Of a stretch of 64,000 nucleotides of DNA, positions 34,738 through 43,583 are shown in pieces. The DNA is from Pseudomonadota bacterium (GTDB lineage: Bacteria; Pseudomonadota; Alphaproteobacteria; Rhizobiales; Hyphomicrobiaceae): the NCBI GenBank assembly GCA_023412805.1, contig JAEZRM010000149.1, positions 62,001-126,000 of the forward strand, written 5' to 3'. The notes under the pieces are model-generated. The model was given only the letters and a program-made list of their open reading frames with translations. It was not told the DNA's origin and did not search any database. Within the stretch, counting starts at the first letter, position 1. Every line of letters starts with the position of its first letter. Both the position numbers and the translations under genes were made by a program.

Positions 34738-35814
34738 ATGGAATTTGGGATCCTGTTCACTTCCCACCCACACAAGGATCGCGAGCCCTATCCGCATCAA
34801 GCCGTCCATGCACGCGTCACCGATGAGATCATCACGGCCGATCGTCTCGGCTTCGACTACGCATGGCTCGCAGAGCATCATTTTTCCACCGAGTACGGCA
34901 TCATGCCGGACGTGTGGGTCTACGCCGCGCACCTTGCCGCGCTGACAAAGCGAATCCGGCTCGGCATGGCGGTCGTCACGCTGCCGCTCGCCAATCCGGT
35001 ACGCGTCGTCGAGAATGCCAATTTCGTCGATATTCTGAGTTGCGGGCGCGTCGCGCTGGGCCTCGGGTCGGGCTACCGGAAGTACGAGTTCGATGGGTTC
35101 GGCCTCGACTTCGAGGCGCGCCGCGACATGCAGGACGAAGCTCTGGCGCTGATGCTGGATCTCTTCCGCACCGGCAAGACCAATCGCCGGGGCAAATTCT
35201 TCACCGCGATTGTCGACGGTGACTATGAGCTGCTGCCGCAGCCCGTGCAGAAGCCCCATCTGCCGCTTTTTCTTGCTGGAGGCACGGATCGTTCGATCGG
35301 GGCCGCAGGGAAGCTCGGCTTCGGGCTCATGCTCTCAACCCTGACGCCATTCGATACACTCCAGAAGCAGACCACACACTACCGCGCCAACCTGGAGCAG
35401 GCCGAAAAGAGCGCGCGCAGTAATCCGGCTTTCGGTCAGATCGATATCGCGCGCTGGGTCTATGTCGCGGAGAGCGATGCGCAGGCCAAGAAGGACAGCG
35501 AGGAAGGCATCCTCAAGCATCTGCGACATTTCTCGGGCGGGCACCAGTCCGGCTATCTCGGGCAGGTTTCGCAGGGCAAGGATTCAATCACCGATGCCCT
35601 CAACTACGACACGCTCGCGCGCTCGACGATCATTCATGGATCGCCGAAGACGGTCCTTGCTCGCATCGAGGAACTCAGGTCGAAGACCGGCCTCACGTCG
35701 CTGATGCTGCACTACCCGCCGTGGTACGGAAGCGACAAAGCCAAGGCGTCGCTCGAACTCTTCGCACAGGAGGTCATGCCGCAGCTACGGCCGCCGGTGA
35801 AGGCGGCCGAGTAA
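34738..35814 (+). CDS. LLM-class flavin-dependent oxidoreductase
   Basis: A 358-residue luciferase-like TIM-barrel enzyme. Family blocks are MEFGILFTSHPHKDREPYPHQ, FDYAWLAEHHFSTEYGIMPD, RIRLGMAVVTLPLANPVRVV and GRVALGLGSGYRKYEFDGFG. It is distinct from the NtaA-type enzyme at the start of the window. It would use reduced FMN (or F420 in other lineages) to oxidise an unknown substrate. ATG 34738 has AGGAA 8 bases upstream; the frame is open back to 34345 but that stretch overlaps the hydrolase gene. Confidence 0.9.
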   Translation: MEFGILFTSHPHKDREPYPHQAVHARVTDEIITADRLGFDYAWLAEHHFSTEYGIMPDVWVYAAHLAALTKRIRLGMAVVTLPLANPVRVVENANFVDILSCGRVALGLGSGYRKYEFDGFGLDFEARRDMQDEALALMLDLFRTGKTNRRGKFFTAIVDGDYELLPQPVQKPHLPLFLAGGTDRSIGAAGKLGFGLMLSTLTPFDTLQKQTTHYRANLEQAEKSARSNPAFGQIDIARWVYVAESDAQAKKDSEEGILKHLRHFSGGHQSGYLGQVSQGKDSITDALNYDTLARSTIIHGSPKTVLARIEELRSKTGLTSLMLHYPPWYGSDKAKASLELFAQEVMPQLRPPVKAAE

Positions 35815-35845
35815 ACGCGGGTCGCTCCTGAAGGTAGCGCGTTTA
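35812..35845. terminator. Bidirectional terminator built from two stop codons
   Basis: TAAACGCG (35812-35819) pairs with CGCGTTTA (35838-35845), with an 18-base loop. The first TAA is the stop of the plus-strand oxidoreductase and the last TTA is the stop of the minus-strand RND gene, so the stem joins both convergent stops. The TTTA tail on either strand is short. Confidence 0.55.
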
Positions 35846-38800
35846 TGCCTGCGGCGGGGGAGGAGGCGCATCCTCTCCCGCTACAGCTTCGGTCGGCGGC
35901 GCCGTCTCTTCGCGCGGGCCGAGCCAGCGCATGACGACCACGTAGAACACGGGCACGAAGAAGATTGCGAGAACCGTGGCCGTGATCATGCCGCCAAGGA
36001 CGCCGGTGCCGATCGCGTTCTGGCTCGCCGCACTGGCGCCAGTTGCGCGCGCGAGTGGCACGACGCCAAGCGTGAAGGCGAGCGATGTCATGAGGATCGG
36101 TCGGAAGCGCAGATGCGCAGCCTCGATCGTCGCATCGAGCACTGATTTTCCTTCGGCGTGCAGATCCTTCGCGAATTCGACAATGAGGATTGCGTTCTTC
36201 GCGGACAGGCCGATGATCGTAATCAGGCCGACCATGAAGTAGACGTCGTTCGGCATCCCTCGCAACGTGACGGCCAGGACCGAGCCGATGATCCCCAAGG
36301 GCACGACGAGCATGACCGATATCGGGATCGACCAGCTTTCATAGAGCGCCGCCAACAGCAGGAATACGAATAGAATGCTGAGAGCGATCAGATAAGGCGC
36401 TTGGGAACCCGATTGGATTTCCTGCAAGGATTGACCCGTCCACTCGTAACCGAAGCCGGGTGGCAGCGTGCCTGCGAGCCGCTGCATTTCCTGGATGGCT
36501 TCACCCGACGAGCGTCCAGGCGCGGCTTCGCCGCTGATGCGCACCGATGGATAGCCGTTGTAGCCCACGACCTGGGATGGTCCCTTCGACCATTCGACGC
36601 GCGAGAAGGCTGAAATCGGCACCATGCCGCCGGCGGAATTGCGAACATTCATCTTGAGTAGGTCGGCGGTCTGCATGCGCTGGCTTTCTTCCGCCTGCAC
36701 AGTGACCCGCTGCATGCGCCCCGCATTCGGGAAGTCATTGACGTAGCTGGAGCCGAGATTGGCGCTGATGGTCGCGTTGATCTCGGCGAACGTTACGCCG
36801 AACGTGTTGGCCTTTTCGCGATCGATAATGAGCGTGACCTGCGCCGCATCCGGCAGGCCCTCGACGCGCACGCCCCTCAATATCTCGCTTTGGCGCGTAG
36901 CTGCCAGGAGCTGGTCGCGTGCTGCAGCGAGCTGTGTCTGTCCGACGCCGGCACGATCCTGCAGGCGGAAGGAGAAGCCGCTCGTCGTGCCGAGGCCTTG
37001 GATGGGTGGAGGCGAAAGCGCAAACGTCATCGCGTCGCGAAGCTGCATGAGCTTTCCGTTGGCGCGATTGGCAATGGCCTGAGCCGAATCTTCCGGACCG
37101 CGCTCGCTCCAATCCTTCAGAGGTACGAAGGCGAGCGCAGCGTTCTGCCCGGCACCCGAGAAGCTGAAGCCCGAGATGGCGAAGATGCGGCTGACGCCCT
37201 TCTCGGCGAGGAAGATGTCCTCGATCTGCTTGATGACCTCGAGCGTCCGGTTCGCACTCGCTTCCGGCGGGGTCTGAATGTCGACGATCAAATAGCCCTG
37301 GTCTTCATTCGGCAGAAACGCGGTTGGGAGGCGGATGTAGGCCCATCCGAGACCGATGAGCAGTGCCAGGTAGATCACCATGAAGCGGCCCGGCCGGCGC
37401 ACGACTTTGCTGATGGCGCTACTGTAGCCTTGCGAAGTGCGGCCGAAGCCCCGGTTGAACCAACCGAAGAAGCCGCGCTTCTCTTCGTGATGGCCCTTAG
37501 GAATGGGTTTGAGGAACGTCGCGCAGAGTGCCGGTGTCAGCGAGAGTGCCAGGAAGCCCGAAAACAGGATCGAGACGACCATCGTGAGGCTGAACTGCTG
37601 GTAGATGATACCGACCGCCCCCGGGAAGAACGCCATGGGCACGAAAACGGCGGTCAGCACGAGCGTGATGCCGATGATCGCGCCTGTGATCTGACCCATC
37701 GCCTTCTTAGTCGCTTCACGTGGCGACAGCCCCTCCTCGGACATGATTCGTTCGACGTTCTCAATCACGACGATGGCATCGTCCACCAGAATGCCGATGG
37801 CGAGCACCATGGCGAACATGGTCAGCACATTGATAGAGAAGCCCGCGGCAAACATGACCGCGCACGCGCCGAGCAGCGCGATGGGCACGACGATGGTGGG
37901 AATGATCGTGTAGCGGAAGCTCTGCAGGAAAAGAAACATCACGAGGAAGACGAGAACCATCGCTTCCGCCAGCGTGTGCATCACCTTCTCGATGGATACC
38001 CTCACGAAGGGCGAAGTGTCGTAGGGAATGGAATACTCGATGCCCGGCGGAAAGAAGCGGGCGAGCTCAGTCATCTTCGCGTGGATCGCGTTTGATGTCG
38101 CGAGCGCATTGCCGGTCGGCGAGAGCTGGACGCCGATCGCGGCCGTCGGCTGACGGTTCAGGCGCGTCGAGAAGGCGTAGCTTTCACCGCCGATTTCGAT
38201 CCGCGCGACATCGCGGAGACGCACCGACGAGCCGTCAGGATTGGCGCGCAGCACGATCGATCCGAATTGCTCCGTCGAGGTGAGCTGGCCTTGGACGAGG
38301 ACCGTTGCGGAGATCTGCTGTGTTATCGGGTTGGGTTGCGCGCCGATGGCGCCGGCCGCAACCTGAGCGTTCTGCGCGCGGATCGCCGCAAGGATGTCGT
38401 TCGATGTCAGACGCAGGCCCAGCATCTTGTCGGGATCGATCCAGATGCGCATGGAGCGCTGCGTGGCAAACAGCGTTGCGCTGCCGACGCCCGGAATGCG
38501 GCGGATCTCGCCCATGACATTGCGGTTGAGATAATCTCCGAGGCCGACAGCGTCGATGTTGCCGTCGGTCGATCTCAACGCGATGACGAGAAGAAAGCCC
38601 GTGCCGGCCTGTTCGACGCGTAGACCTTGTTGCGTGACGGCCTGAGGCAGCCGCGGCTCGACGCGGCGAATGCGGTTCTGCACCTCGACCTGTGCCTCAC
38701 CGACCCGCGTGCCCGGGGCGAATGTCGCGGTGAGCTGGATGCGGCCGGAAGAGTCAGATGTCGATTCGTAATAAAGCAGGCCCGGAACGCCGTTGAGCTC

Positions 38801-39001
38801 TTCTTCGATCGGGCGCGTCACGCTCTGGTACATGTCCTCGGGCGATGCGCCCGGGAAGTTTGTCTGCACCGAGATCTGTGGCGGCGCCACTGTCGGATAT
38901 TGCGAGACCGGCAGAAGCGGAATGGCGATCGCGCCTGCGATCATGATGAAGATGGCGACCACCCAAGCGAAAATAGGGCGATTGATGAAAAAGCTTGGCA
39001 T
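35843..39001 (-). CDS. RND multidrug efflux inner-membrane transporter (AcrB/BepE-like)
   Basis: A 1052-residue HAE1-family pump. It starts MPSFFINRPIFAWVVAIFIM and shows PVSQYPTVAPPQISVQTNFP, as in AcrB and MexB. The proton-relay aspartates are in GILVDDAIVVIENVER and the TM10 lysine in LSAKNAILIVEFAKD. It belongs to a different subgroup from the MexF-like pump at 7.7 kb. It is the third gene of a tetR-acrA-acrB operon; no outer-membrane channel gene follows. Confidence 0.95.
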   Translation of the reverse strand: MPSFFINRPIFAWVVAIFIMIAGAIAIPLLPVSQYPTVAPPQISVQTNFPGASPEDMYQSVTRPIEEELNGVPGLLYYESTSDSSGRIQLTATFAPGTRVGEAQVEVQNRIRRVEPRLPQAVTQQGLRVEQAGTGFLLVIALRSTDGNIDAVGLGDYLNRNVMGEIRRIPGVGSATLFATQRSMRIWIDPDKMLGLRLTSNDILAAIRAQNAQVAAGAIGAQPNPITQQISATVLVQGQLTSTEQFGSIVLRANPDGSSVRLRDVARIEIGGESYAFSTRLNRQPTAAIGVQLSPTGNALATSNAIHAKMTELARFFPPGIEYSIPYDTSPFVRVSIEKVMHTLAEAMVLVFLVMFLFLQSFRYTIIPTIVVPIALLGACAVMFAAGFSINVLTMFAMVLAIGILVDDAIVVIENVERIMSEEGLSPREATKKAMGQITGAIIGITLVLTAVFVPMAFFPGAVGIIYQQFSLTMVVSILFSGFLALSLTPALCATFLKPIPKGHHEEKRGFFGWFNRGFGRTSQGYSSAISKVVRRPGRFMVIYLALLIGLGWAYIRLPTAFLPNEDQGYLIVDIQTPPEASANRTLEVIKQIEDIFLAEKGVSRIFAISGFSFSGAGQNAALAFVPLKDWSERGPEDSAQAIANRANGKLMQLRDAMTFALSPPPIQGLGTTSGFSFRLQDRAGVGQTQLAAARDQLLAATRQSEILRGVRVEGLPDAAQVTLIIDREKANTFGVTFAEINATISANLGSSYVNDFPNAGRMQRVTVQAEESQRMQTADLLKMNVRNSAGGMVPISAFSRVEWSKGPSQVVGYNGYPSVRISGEAAPGRSSGEAIQEMQRLAGTLPPGFGYEWTGQSLQEIQSGSQAPYLIALSILFVFLLLAALYESWSIPISVMLVVPLGIIGSVLAVTLRGMPNDVYFMVGLITIIGLSAKNAILIVEFAKDLHAEGKSVLDATIEAAHLRFRPILMTSLAFTLGVVPLARATGASAASQNAIGTGVLGGMITATVLAIFFVPVFYVVVMRWLGPREETAPPTEAVAGEDAPPPPPQA

Positions 39002-39046
39002 GGCTCTGGACTTCTTGCTTGCTGATGCGGGTCGCGGTGGTGCTGG

Positions 39047-40219
39047 TTACTTCTTGGCGGCGTCCTTGCCGATCGCGCCTTTCCAAGGCTGTGCTGCAAT
39101 CGGTCCACCCGGGCGTAGCTTCTGGAAGCCTTCAACAATGATCTGATCGCCGGCTTGCAAACCGTTCTCGATGACCCAGCGATTGTCGATGATGCGGCCG
39201 GTCGTCACCATGCGAAGCTCGGCCGTCTTGCCATCCTTGGCGACATACACCTGCGAGCGCCCACCGCCGTCACGCTGCACGGCTTGTTGCGGAACCGCGA
39301 TGACATTTCGCTGCACGCCTTGCTGGATGACGACGCGGACATACATGCCGGGCAACAGATCGCCTTCCGGATTCGGAAATTCTCCGCGCAGCGTGACCTG
39401 CCCGGTCAGTGCATCGACGGCGGCCTCCGAGAACAGAAGCCGGCCTTCGTGCTGATAGGGCGATCCGTCATCGAACAGCAGCTTCACGGGGGTTTCATCC
39501 GGCTTGTTGTTCGCGAGTTCACCGGCCTTCAGCGCGCGCCTGAGATGGAGGAGCTCGTTTGCCGACTGCGTGAAGTCGGCATAGACGGGATCGAGTTGCT
39601 GGATGGTTGCGAGGATGTCGGCAGCGCCGGTTCCGACGAGGGCGCCTTCCGTGATGAGTGCGCGGCCGATGCGGCCGGCGATCGGTGCGCGCACTTCTGA
39701 GTATTGCAGATTGAGCTCGGCTGCAGCGAGGCCGGCCTTGGCAGAAGCGACATCGGCATCTGCCTGAGCGAGAACGGCGGTCGCGGTCTCGAACTGCTGG
39801 GCGCTTGCGATATCGCGCTGACGCAGAGCCGTCTGTCGGTCGGCATTCTGACGGGCCTGGAGCTGAGAGGCTTCAGCGCGCTGAAGCGTGGCGCGCGCAC
39901 TGTCGACCTGAACTTTGAATGGCGCCGGATCTATTCGGTAGAGCACATCACCCTGCTTGACGCTGCTGCCCTGCTCAAAAACGCGCTCCACGACAATGCC
40001 GGAGACACGCGGACGGACCTCCGCAATGCGCGTCGGTGCAATGCGTCCCGGCAGCTCGTTCAATATGGGCACATCCTCGGGTGCGACCGTGAGGACGCTG
40101 ACCGGGACCGGCATGTTCGGCGGCATCTGTGCCGTGGCAGGTAAAGAGGCGATCACGCCCGCCGCTAGAGTTGCGATGCTCAACGTGACGGCGGCGTTGC
40201 GGAACATTTTGTGCAGCAT
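39047..40219 (-). CDS. RND efflux periplasmic adaptor (AcrA-like)
   Basis: A 390-residue membrane fusion protein. The N-terminus is an exported signal/anchor (FRNAAVTLSIATLAAGVIAS), followed by VPILNELPGRIAPTRIAEV, a lipoyl half VEQGSSVKQGDVLYRIDPAP-like segment, a coiled coil of alternating Ala/Gln/Arg and the second lipoyl half YSEVRAPIAGRIGRALITEG. AGGA 7 bases upstream supports ATG 40219. It links the AcrB-like pump to an outer-membrane channel encoded elsewhere. Confidence 0.94.
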   Translation of the reverse strand: MLHKMFRNAAVTLSIATLAAGVIASLPATAQMPPNMPVPVSVLTVAPEDVPILNELPGRIAPTRIAEVRPRVSGIVVERVFEQGSSVKQGDVLYRIDPAPFKVQVDSARATLQRAEASQLQARQNADRQTALRQRDIASAQQFETATAVLAQADADVASAKAGLAAAELNLQYSEVRAPIAGRIGRALITEGALVGTGAADILATIQQLDPVYADFTQSANELLHLRRALKAGELANNKPDETPVKLLFDDGSPYQHEGRLLFSEAAVDALTGQVTLRGEFPNPEGDLLPGMYVRVVIQQGVQRNVIAVPQQAVQRDGGGRSQVYVAKDGKTAELRMVTTGRIIDNRWVIENGLQAGDQIIVEGFQKLRPGGPIAAQPWKGAIGKDAAKK

Positions 40220-40270
40220 GTTGGAGTCCTGGGATGCAAATTTGGATGTGCGGCAGGAGAATCTCGAAGA

Positions 40271-40849
40271 TCAGCCCGTCCTGGCAGGTGCCGTGCGCGC
40301 CGCATCTGGGTTTACTAGAGATCGAATGTCTTCGATGAGCTGATCGCGCTCGCGTTGCTCCCAGTCGTAGAAGCCGAAGGATTCGATGAGCTTCAGTCCC
40401 TCCAGTGCGAGAAACGCCACCTTAGCTTGACGGGGGTGGGCCGAAGTTCTTTCGACACCGTCAAAGAAGGCTCCGAAATTCTCTCGAATCGACACACGCA
40501 GATCATCATGCTGATTGAGCGCAATCGCGAGGTCGAGTGCAACATTGCGATTGAGGTCGCTGCTATCCTTTTCGACGGCCGTGATCAGACCGAGAATAGC
40601 GGCATCGGGTTTGTCGCCTTCGCGGTCGATGAACGAACGTAGCCGGTCCACTTCGGTTGCCATGCGATGCTCGATCACGGCCTTTATGAGGGCCTGTTTC
40701 GTCTTGTAATCATAGAGGACGCTGGCCTTGCTGATGCCGGCCTCCGCCGCGACCGCATCGAGCGTCAGGCGGGTGGCGCCGTCGCGGGCGACCACGCGCT
40801 CTGCTGCGTCGAGAACAGCCGTCCGGTCGATCGTACGCGTACGTGCCAT
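40271..40849 (-). CDS. TetR-family regulator of the AcrAB-like operon
   Basis: A 192-residue TetR protein with HTH LTLDAVAAEAGISKASVLYD near residue 28 and a TetR_C-like ligand domain rich in aromatic residues near the end (ESFGFYDWEQRERDQ). It is the first gene of the operon with the adaptor and pump genes and lies 20 bases downstream of a perfect palindrome, the likely autoregulatory operator. Ligand binding would relieve repression of the pump. Confidence 0.92.
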   Translation of the reverse strand: MARTRTIDRTAVLDAAERVVARDGATRLTLDAVAAEAGISKASVLYDYKTKQALIKAVIEHRMATEVDRLRSFIDREGDKPDAAILGLITAVEKDSSDLNRNVALDLAIALNQHDDLRVSIRENFGAFFDGVERTSAHPRQAKVAFLALEGLKLIESFGFYDWEQRERDQLIEDIRSLVNPDAARTAPARTG

Positions 40850-40869
40850 TGAACGGCCCTCATTTATAT

Positions 40870-40881
40870 CCGTCCGGACGG
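40870..40881. promoter_or_regulatory. Palindromic operator upstream of the tetR-acrAB operon
   Basis: CCGTCCGGACGG is a perfect 12-bp palindrome 20 bases upstream of the TetR start, flanked by AT-rich ATAT and TTAT. Size, symmetry and position fit a TetR dimer site overlapping the promoter. Confidence 0.6.
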
Positions 40882-40999
40882 TTATTATTGAGTGGGTATG
40901 GCGCGGTCAATTCACGTTAAGATGATGACGGCAGTCAGGGAAAACTGGAACATGGCCCGGGCGGTAAGGTGTTTTAATATCAAGGCGCTAAGCCGCGCT

Positions 41000-41668
41000 C
41001 TACCGGCGTAGGCTCACTGTCGCACGGGTAAAGTCCTCGACGTAGTCGAGTAGCTTGTCGCTGGCGGCCATCGCGCGGATGCTCTGCCCCCTGGCGATAG
41101 CTCGCGCCTCCTCGGCATGGAGGCGCGCGCACTTCGGCAAGTCGGCAGCCTCCTTGTAGTGGAGGTACCAGAATCGCCGGGAATGACCATTGAGGAAGCG
41201 CATCGAGCGGGAGGCGTAGTCGTTGTGTGCGGCCTGCGTCAGCAGCGTGTTCATCTCCCGATCGAGCCGCATGAAGGCGATGTCATCGTTCGCGAGGGCG
41301 GCGTCACCCATGCCGTCCGCGATCGTGAGGAAGCGTTCTCTCTCGGCGTCGGTCGCGCGTTCGGCACTGGTGCGCGCCAGCAGCCGCTCCAGTTCACGTC
41401 GCACCTCGAGTACGAGTAGCTGACGACGCGGATCCGTATCCGTGACGATGATCGCCTTGCGCGGCAGCACGAGCACGAGCCCCTCATGCGCGAGACGCTG
41501 CAGCGCTTCGCGAACAGGCGTGCGGCCGATGCCGAGTTCAGTCGCGAGCGTCTGCTCCGATAGTACCGCGCCCGGTGCCAGCCGCAAGGTGACGATCATC
41601 TCCTCGAGCCGGTTGTAAGCCTGCTCGGTCAGCGTTTCGGGTTTGATCGCGGTTGCTCGATCGTCCAC
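41000..41668 (-). CDS. GntR-family regulator, FadR/FCD subfamily
   Basis: A 222-residue regulator with an N-terminal GntR winged helix (LTEQAYNRLEEMIVTLRLAP then LATELGIGRTPVREALQRLA) and a C-terminal FCD ligand domain (LARTSAERATDAERERFLTI; the metal/ligand histidines in AAHNDYASRSMRF and HSRRFWYLHY). The start is GTG 41668 with GAGG 6 bases upstream. It is the last gene of a three-gene unit with a small membrane protein and a fatty-acid hydroxylase and probably controls that unit in response to a carboxylate. Confidence 0.9.
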   Translation of the reverse strand: MDDRATAIKPETLTEQAYNRLEEMIVTLRLAPGAVLSEQTLATELGIGRTPVREALQRLAHEGLVLVLPRKAIIVTDTDPRRQLLVLEVRRELERLLARTSAERATDAERERFLTIADGMGDAALANDDIAFMRLDREMNTLLTQAAHNDYASRSMRFLNGHSRRFWYLHYKEAADLPKCARLHAEEARAIARGQSIRAMAASDKLLDYVEDFTRATVSLRR

Positions 41669-41675
41669 CGGGGCC

Positions 41676-41876
41676 TCAACGCCGCTCCTTGGGGGGCATG
41701 TCGCTTTTCTTCACGCCCGCCTCGGGGAAGATCCACATAGCCACGACCGCGAATACGGCAAAGCCGATGACGAACCATGCGGGGACGGCTTGCGCGACCG
41801 TCGCCTCCCAATAGGCAAAGATCAGCGCGGCGATCAGCGTCACCACGGAAACGATGGCTTTGACGTCGTTCGGCAT
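41676..41876 (-). CDS. Small membrane protein, two helices
   Basis: A 66-residue protein with two membrane helices (AIVSVVTLIAALIFAYW and AWFVIGFAVFAVVAMWIF) and a charged tail KKSDMPPKERR. It starts 7 bases after the fatty-acid hydroxylase stop and ends 7 bases before the GntR start, so all three are coupled. An in-frame ATG at 41918 would overlap the hydroxylase. The family is not recognised; a membrane partner of the hydroxylase is possible. Confidence 0.75.
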   Translation of the reverse strand: MPNDVKAIVSVVTLIAALIFAYWEATVAQAVPAWFVIGFAVFAVVAMWIFPEAGVKKSDMPPKERR

Positions 41877-41883
41877 GACCGGC

Positions 41884-42654
41884 TCAATAGTTGCCCATCG
41901 TCGCTGCGGCCGCTTCATCCGGCCGCTTCGGCGTGCCTCTCAGATCCTTCTTGAGATGCGTCGTATCATACCCGTTGAAGACGTGCCCAACGAGGCCGCG
42001 CTTCAAGTCCGACGTGCCGAAGAACCAGTCCGCGATCGGGAAGGTGAGGTTCATGTTCACTTCCATCATCAGCCGCGCGTTGTGGTGTGCAGTGTGATGG
42101 CGGCGCAGCGTATTGACGAACGGGCAGTTGCGGACGAACCAGTTCTCGTCGACGTGGCAGCAGAAATGCATGAACTCGTAGATGAGGTACATGCCCGTCG
42201 TCGTGCACATGAAAAGCCAGCCGACGTTCGGCGAGAACAGATGCCCGAGGATCATCGCTCCCGGGATCGACATCAGGATGAAGACGACGAGCGCGTAGGG
42301 CGGAAAGACGGTCACGCGCCAATCCTTGTGGTCGCGGAAGCGCATCTCCTCATCAGTGAAGAACTGATGATGGTTGAGCGTGTGACGCTCGTAGACTGCG
42401 CGCAGGCCCTTGATGGGAATCGGCCGGTGCATGACGTACTTGTGCACGAACCACTCGAAGATGTTCGTGAAGAGGAACGTCACAGGAATGGCGAGGAGTT
42501 CGAGCCAGGTCGGCGCGTGAATGTGCTGGAGGTAGATGTAGAAGGCGGCCGCGCCCATGGCATAGATGATCACGATGTGCAGGTAGCCATCGTAGAAGCC
42601 CATGATCCGGTTGCGGTACTGCGCCCGGAATTGCTTCTGGCGTTCCGTGATCAT
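41884..42654 (-). CDS. Fatty acid hydroxylase / sterol desaturase family di-iron enzyme
   Basis: A 256-residue integral membrane oxygenase. The histidine clusters that bind the two irons are all present: HKYVMH, HTLNHHQ, HFCCHVDENW and RRHHTAHHN. Helices flank them (AAAFYIYLQHI, LALVV-like stretches). Such enzymes hydroxylate or desaturate lipid chains, sterols or hopanoids in the membrane; the substrate is unknown. GAGGGGAC upstream gives a good ribosome site. It is the first gene of the unit with the small membrane protein and the GntR regulator. Confidence 0.92.
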   Translation of the reverse strand: MITERQKQFRAQYRNRIMGFYDGYLHIVIIYAMGAAAFYIYLQHIHAPTWLELLAIPVTFLFTNIFEWFVHKYVMHRPIPIKGLRAVYERHTLNHHQFFTDEEMRFRDHKDWRVTVFPPYALVVFILMSIPGAMILGHLFSPNVGWLFMCTTTGMYLIYEFMHFCCHVDENWFVRNCPFVNTLRRHHTAHHNARLMMEVNMNLTFPIADWFFGTSDLKRGLVGHVFNGYDTTHLKKDLRGTPKRPDEAAAATMGNY

Positions 42655-42693
42655 GCTCGTCCCCTCACGCGTCTCGCCACTGTTGGTCTCTAA

Positions 42694-42711
42694 TATATCA
42701 CCCGTGTATCA
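42694..42711 (-). promoter_or_regulatory. Direct repeat in the hydroxylase promoter
   Basis: Read on the minus strand, TGATACA and TGATATA occur with an 11-base period, one helical turn, about 40-57 bases upstream of the hydroxylase start. They are a candidate binding site for the GntR protein encoded at the end of the operon, although FadR-type sites are usually palindromes. Confidence 0.3.
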
Positions 42712-42880
42712 TATGAGGCAGTGAGGTCAAGGCCGCCAGTTTCCGCAGTTGTTGCCGACACGCCAAATACGGGTATGCGGACGATATTGGAATTGGCTAC
42801 GATGCCGGGATTGTACATGTATTGTGGTTCAACGGACGGCGCTTGAGAGTGGCGTTCGAAACAAGCGTGAATGCAGGCAC

Positions 42881-43540
42881 ATGCGCGAGGAAACGGCGCT
42901 CGAACTGGCAGTTGGCCTCCTGCAGCTTCCCTCGCGCGTGCGGGCTCTCCGTGACGCACCACTCCCGCGGGACGTGGATGCTCTGCTGAATATCGTCACG
43001 GACGAGGGGCGCGCGCTCTCCGATGCAGTTCGTAAGACCGGCCTGACGGAGAGAACCGTCAGCGACGCAGCCAGCTTCTATATCGAGCAGGTCCTGTTGC
43101 ATCCTGGCGCGGATAGCTATCGGGCCTTGGGCGCCAGCGCCGATGCCACGAATGACCAGCTTCGTAAGAACATGGCGCTGCTGCTTCGCTGGCTGCATCC
43201 GGACCGCGAGGCCAATAGTGAGCGCGCCATCTACGCGGTCCGAATTACGGAGGCCTGGAACAATATCAAGACCGCGGAGCGCCGTTCTGCCTACGATGCG
43301 ACGCGAAGCAGTGTGACGAGTACGGGGACCACGCCTCGCGGGGCTAGTCACGCGTCGAGCGCGGCAGCCTCCAGTCCTGGTAACGATCGTGCAGCCGTGC
43401 GGCCGGCGAGGCCGAAAGCGACCTTACCCAAAATGCGCACCCGTACTGGCAGCCGAAGGACAAGGCGGCGCGGACCGCTGTGGCGCATCCTTGAGCTTCT
43501 GCTCGCGAAGGTGCGGCGGAAGGGCCGCGTCCGAAGGTGA
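42881..43540 (+). CDS. J-domain (DnaJ-like) protein
   Basis: A 219-residue protein with an internal J domain. The HPD tripeptide is in RWLHPDREANSERA (about residue 108), preceded by SYRALGASADATNDQLRKNM and followed by ITEAWNNIKTAERRSAYDATR. The N-terminal 80 residues are helical (LELAVGLLQLPSRVRALRDA). The tail is long, low-complexity and strongly basic, ending in an Arg/Lys-rich stretch. It lacks the zinc-finger and substrate domains of DnaJ, so it is a specialised Hsp70 co-chaperone. ATG 42881 fits the start of homologous sequence; the ribosome site is weak. Confidence 0.8.
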   Translation: MREETALELAVGLLQLPSRVRALRDAPLPRDVDALLNIVTDEGRALSDAVRKTGLTERTVSDAASFYIEQVLLHPGADSYRALGASADATNDQLRKNMALLLRWLHPDREANSERAIYAVRITEAWNNIKTAERRSAYDATRSSVTSTGTTPRGASHASSAAASSPGNDRAAVRPARPKATLPKMRTRTGSRRTRRRGPLWRILELLLAKVRRKGRVRR

Positions 43541-43583
43541 GCGGAACTGCTGTTGGCACCAGCAGGCCGGATGCGCATTATCG

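Noticed and set aside
36890..38095. A 401-codon plus-strand frame opposite the AcrB-like gene
   Set aside because: Very rich in Glu, Asp, His and Arg, without any family block; the minus-strand transporter explains the region.
40870..40881. CCGTCCGGACGG as a restriction-like or chance GC palindrome
   Set aside because: Kept as an operator candidate because of its AT-rich flanks and position ahead of the TetR gene; chance cannot be fully excluded.
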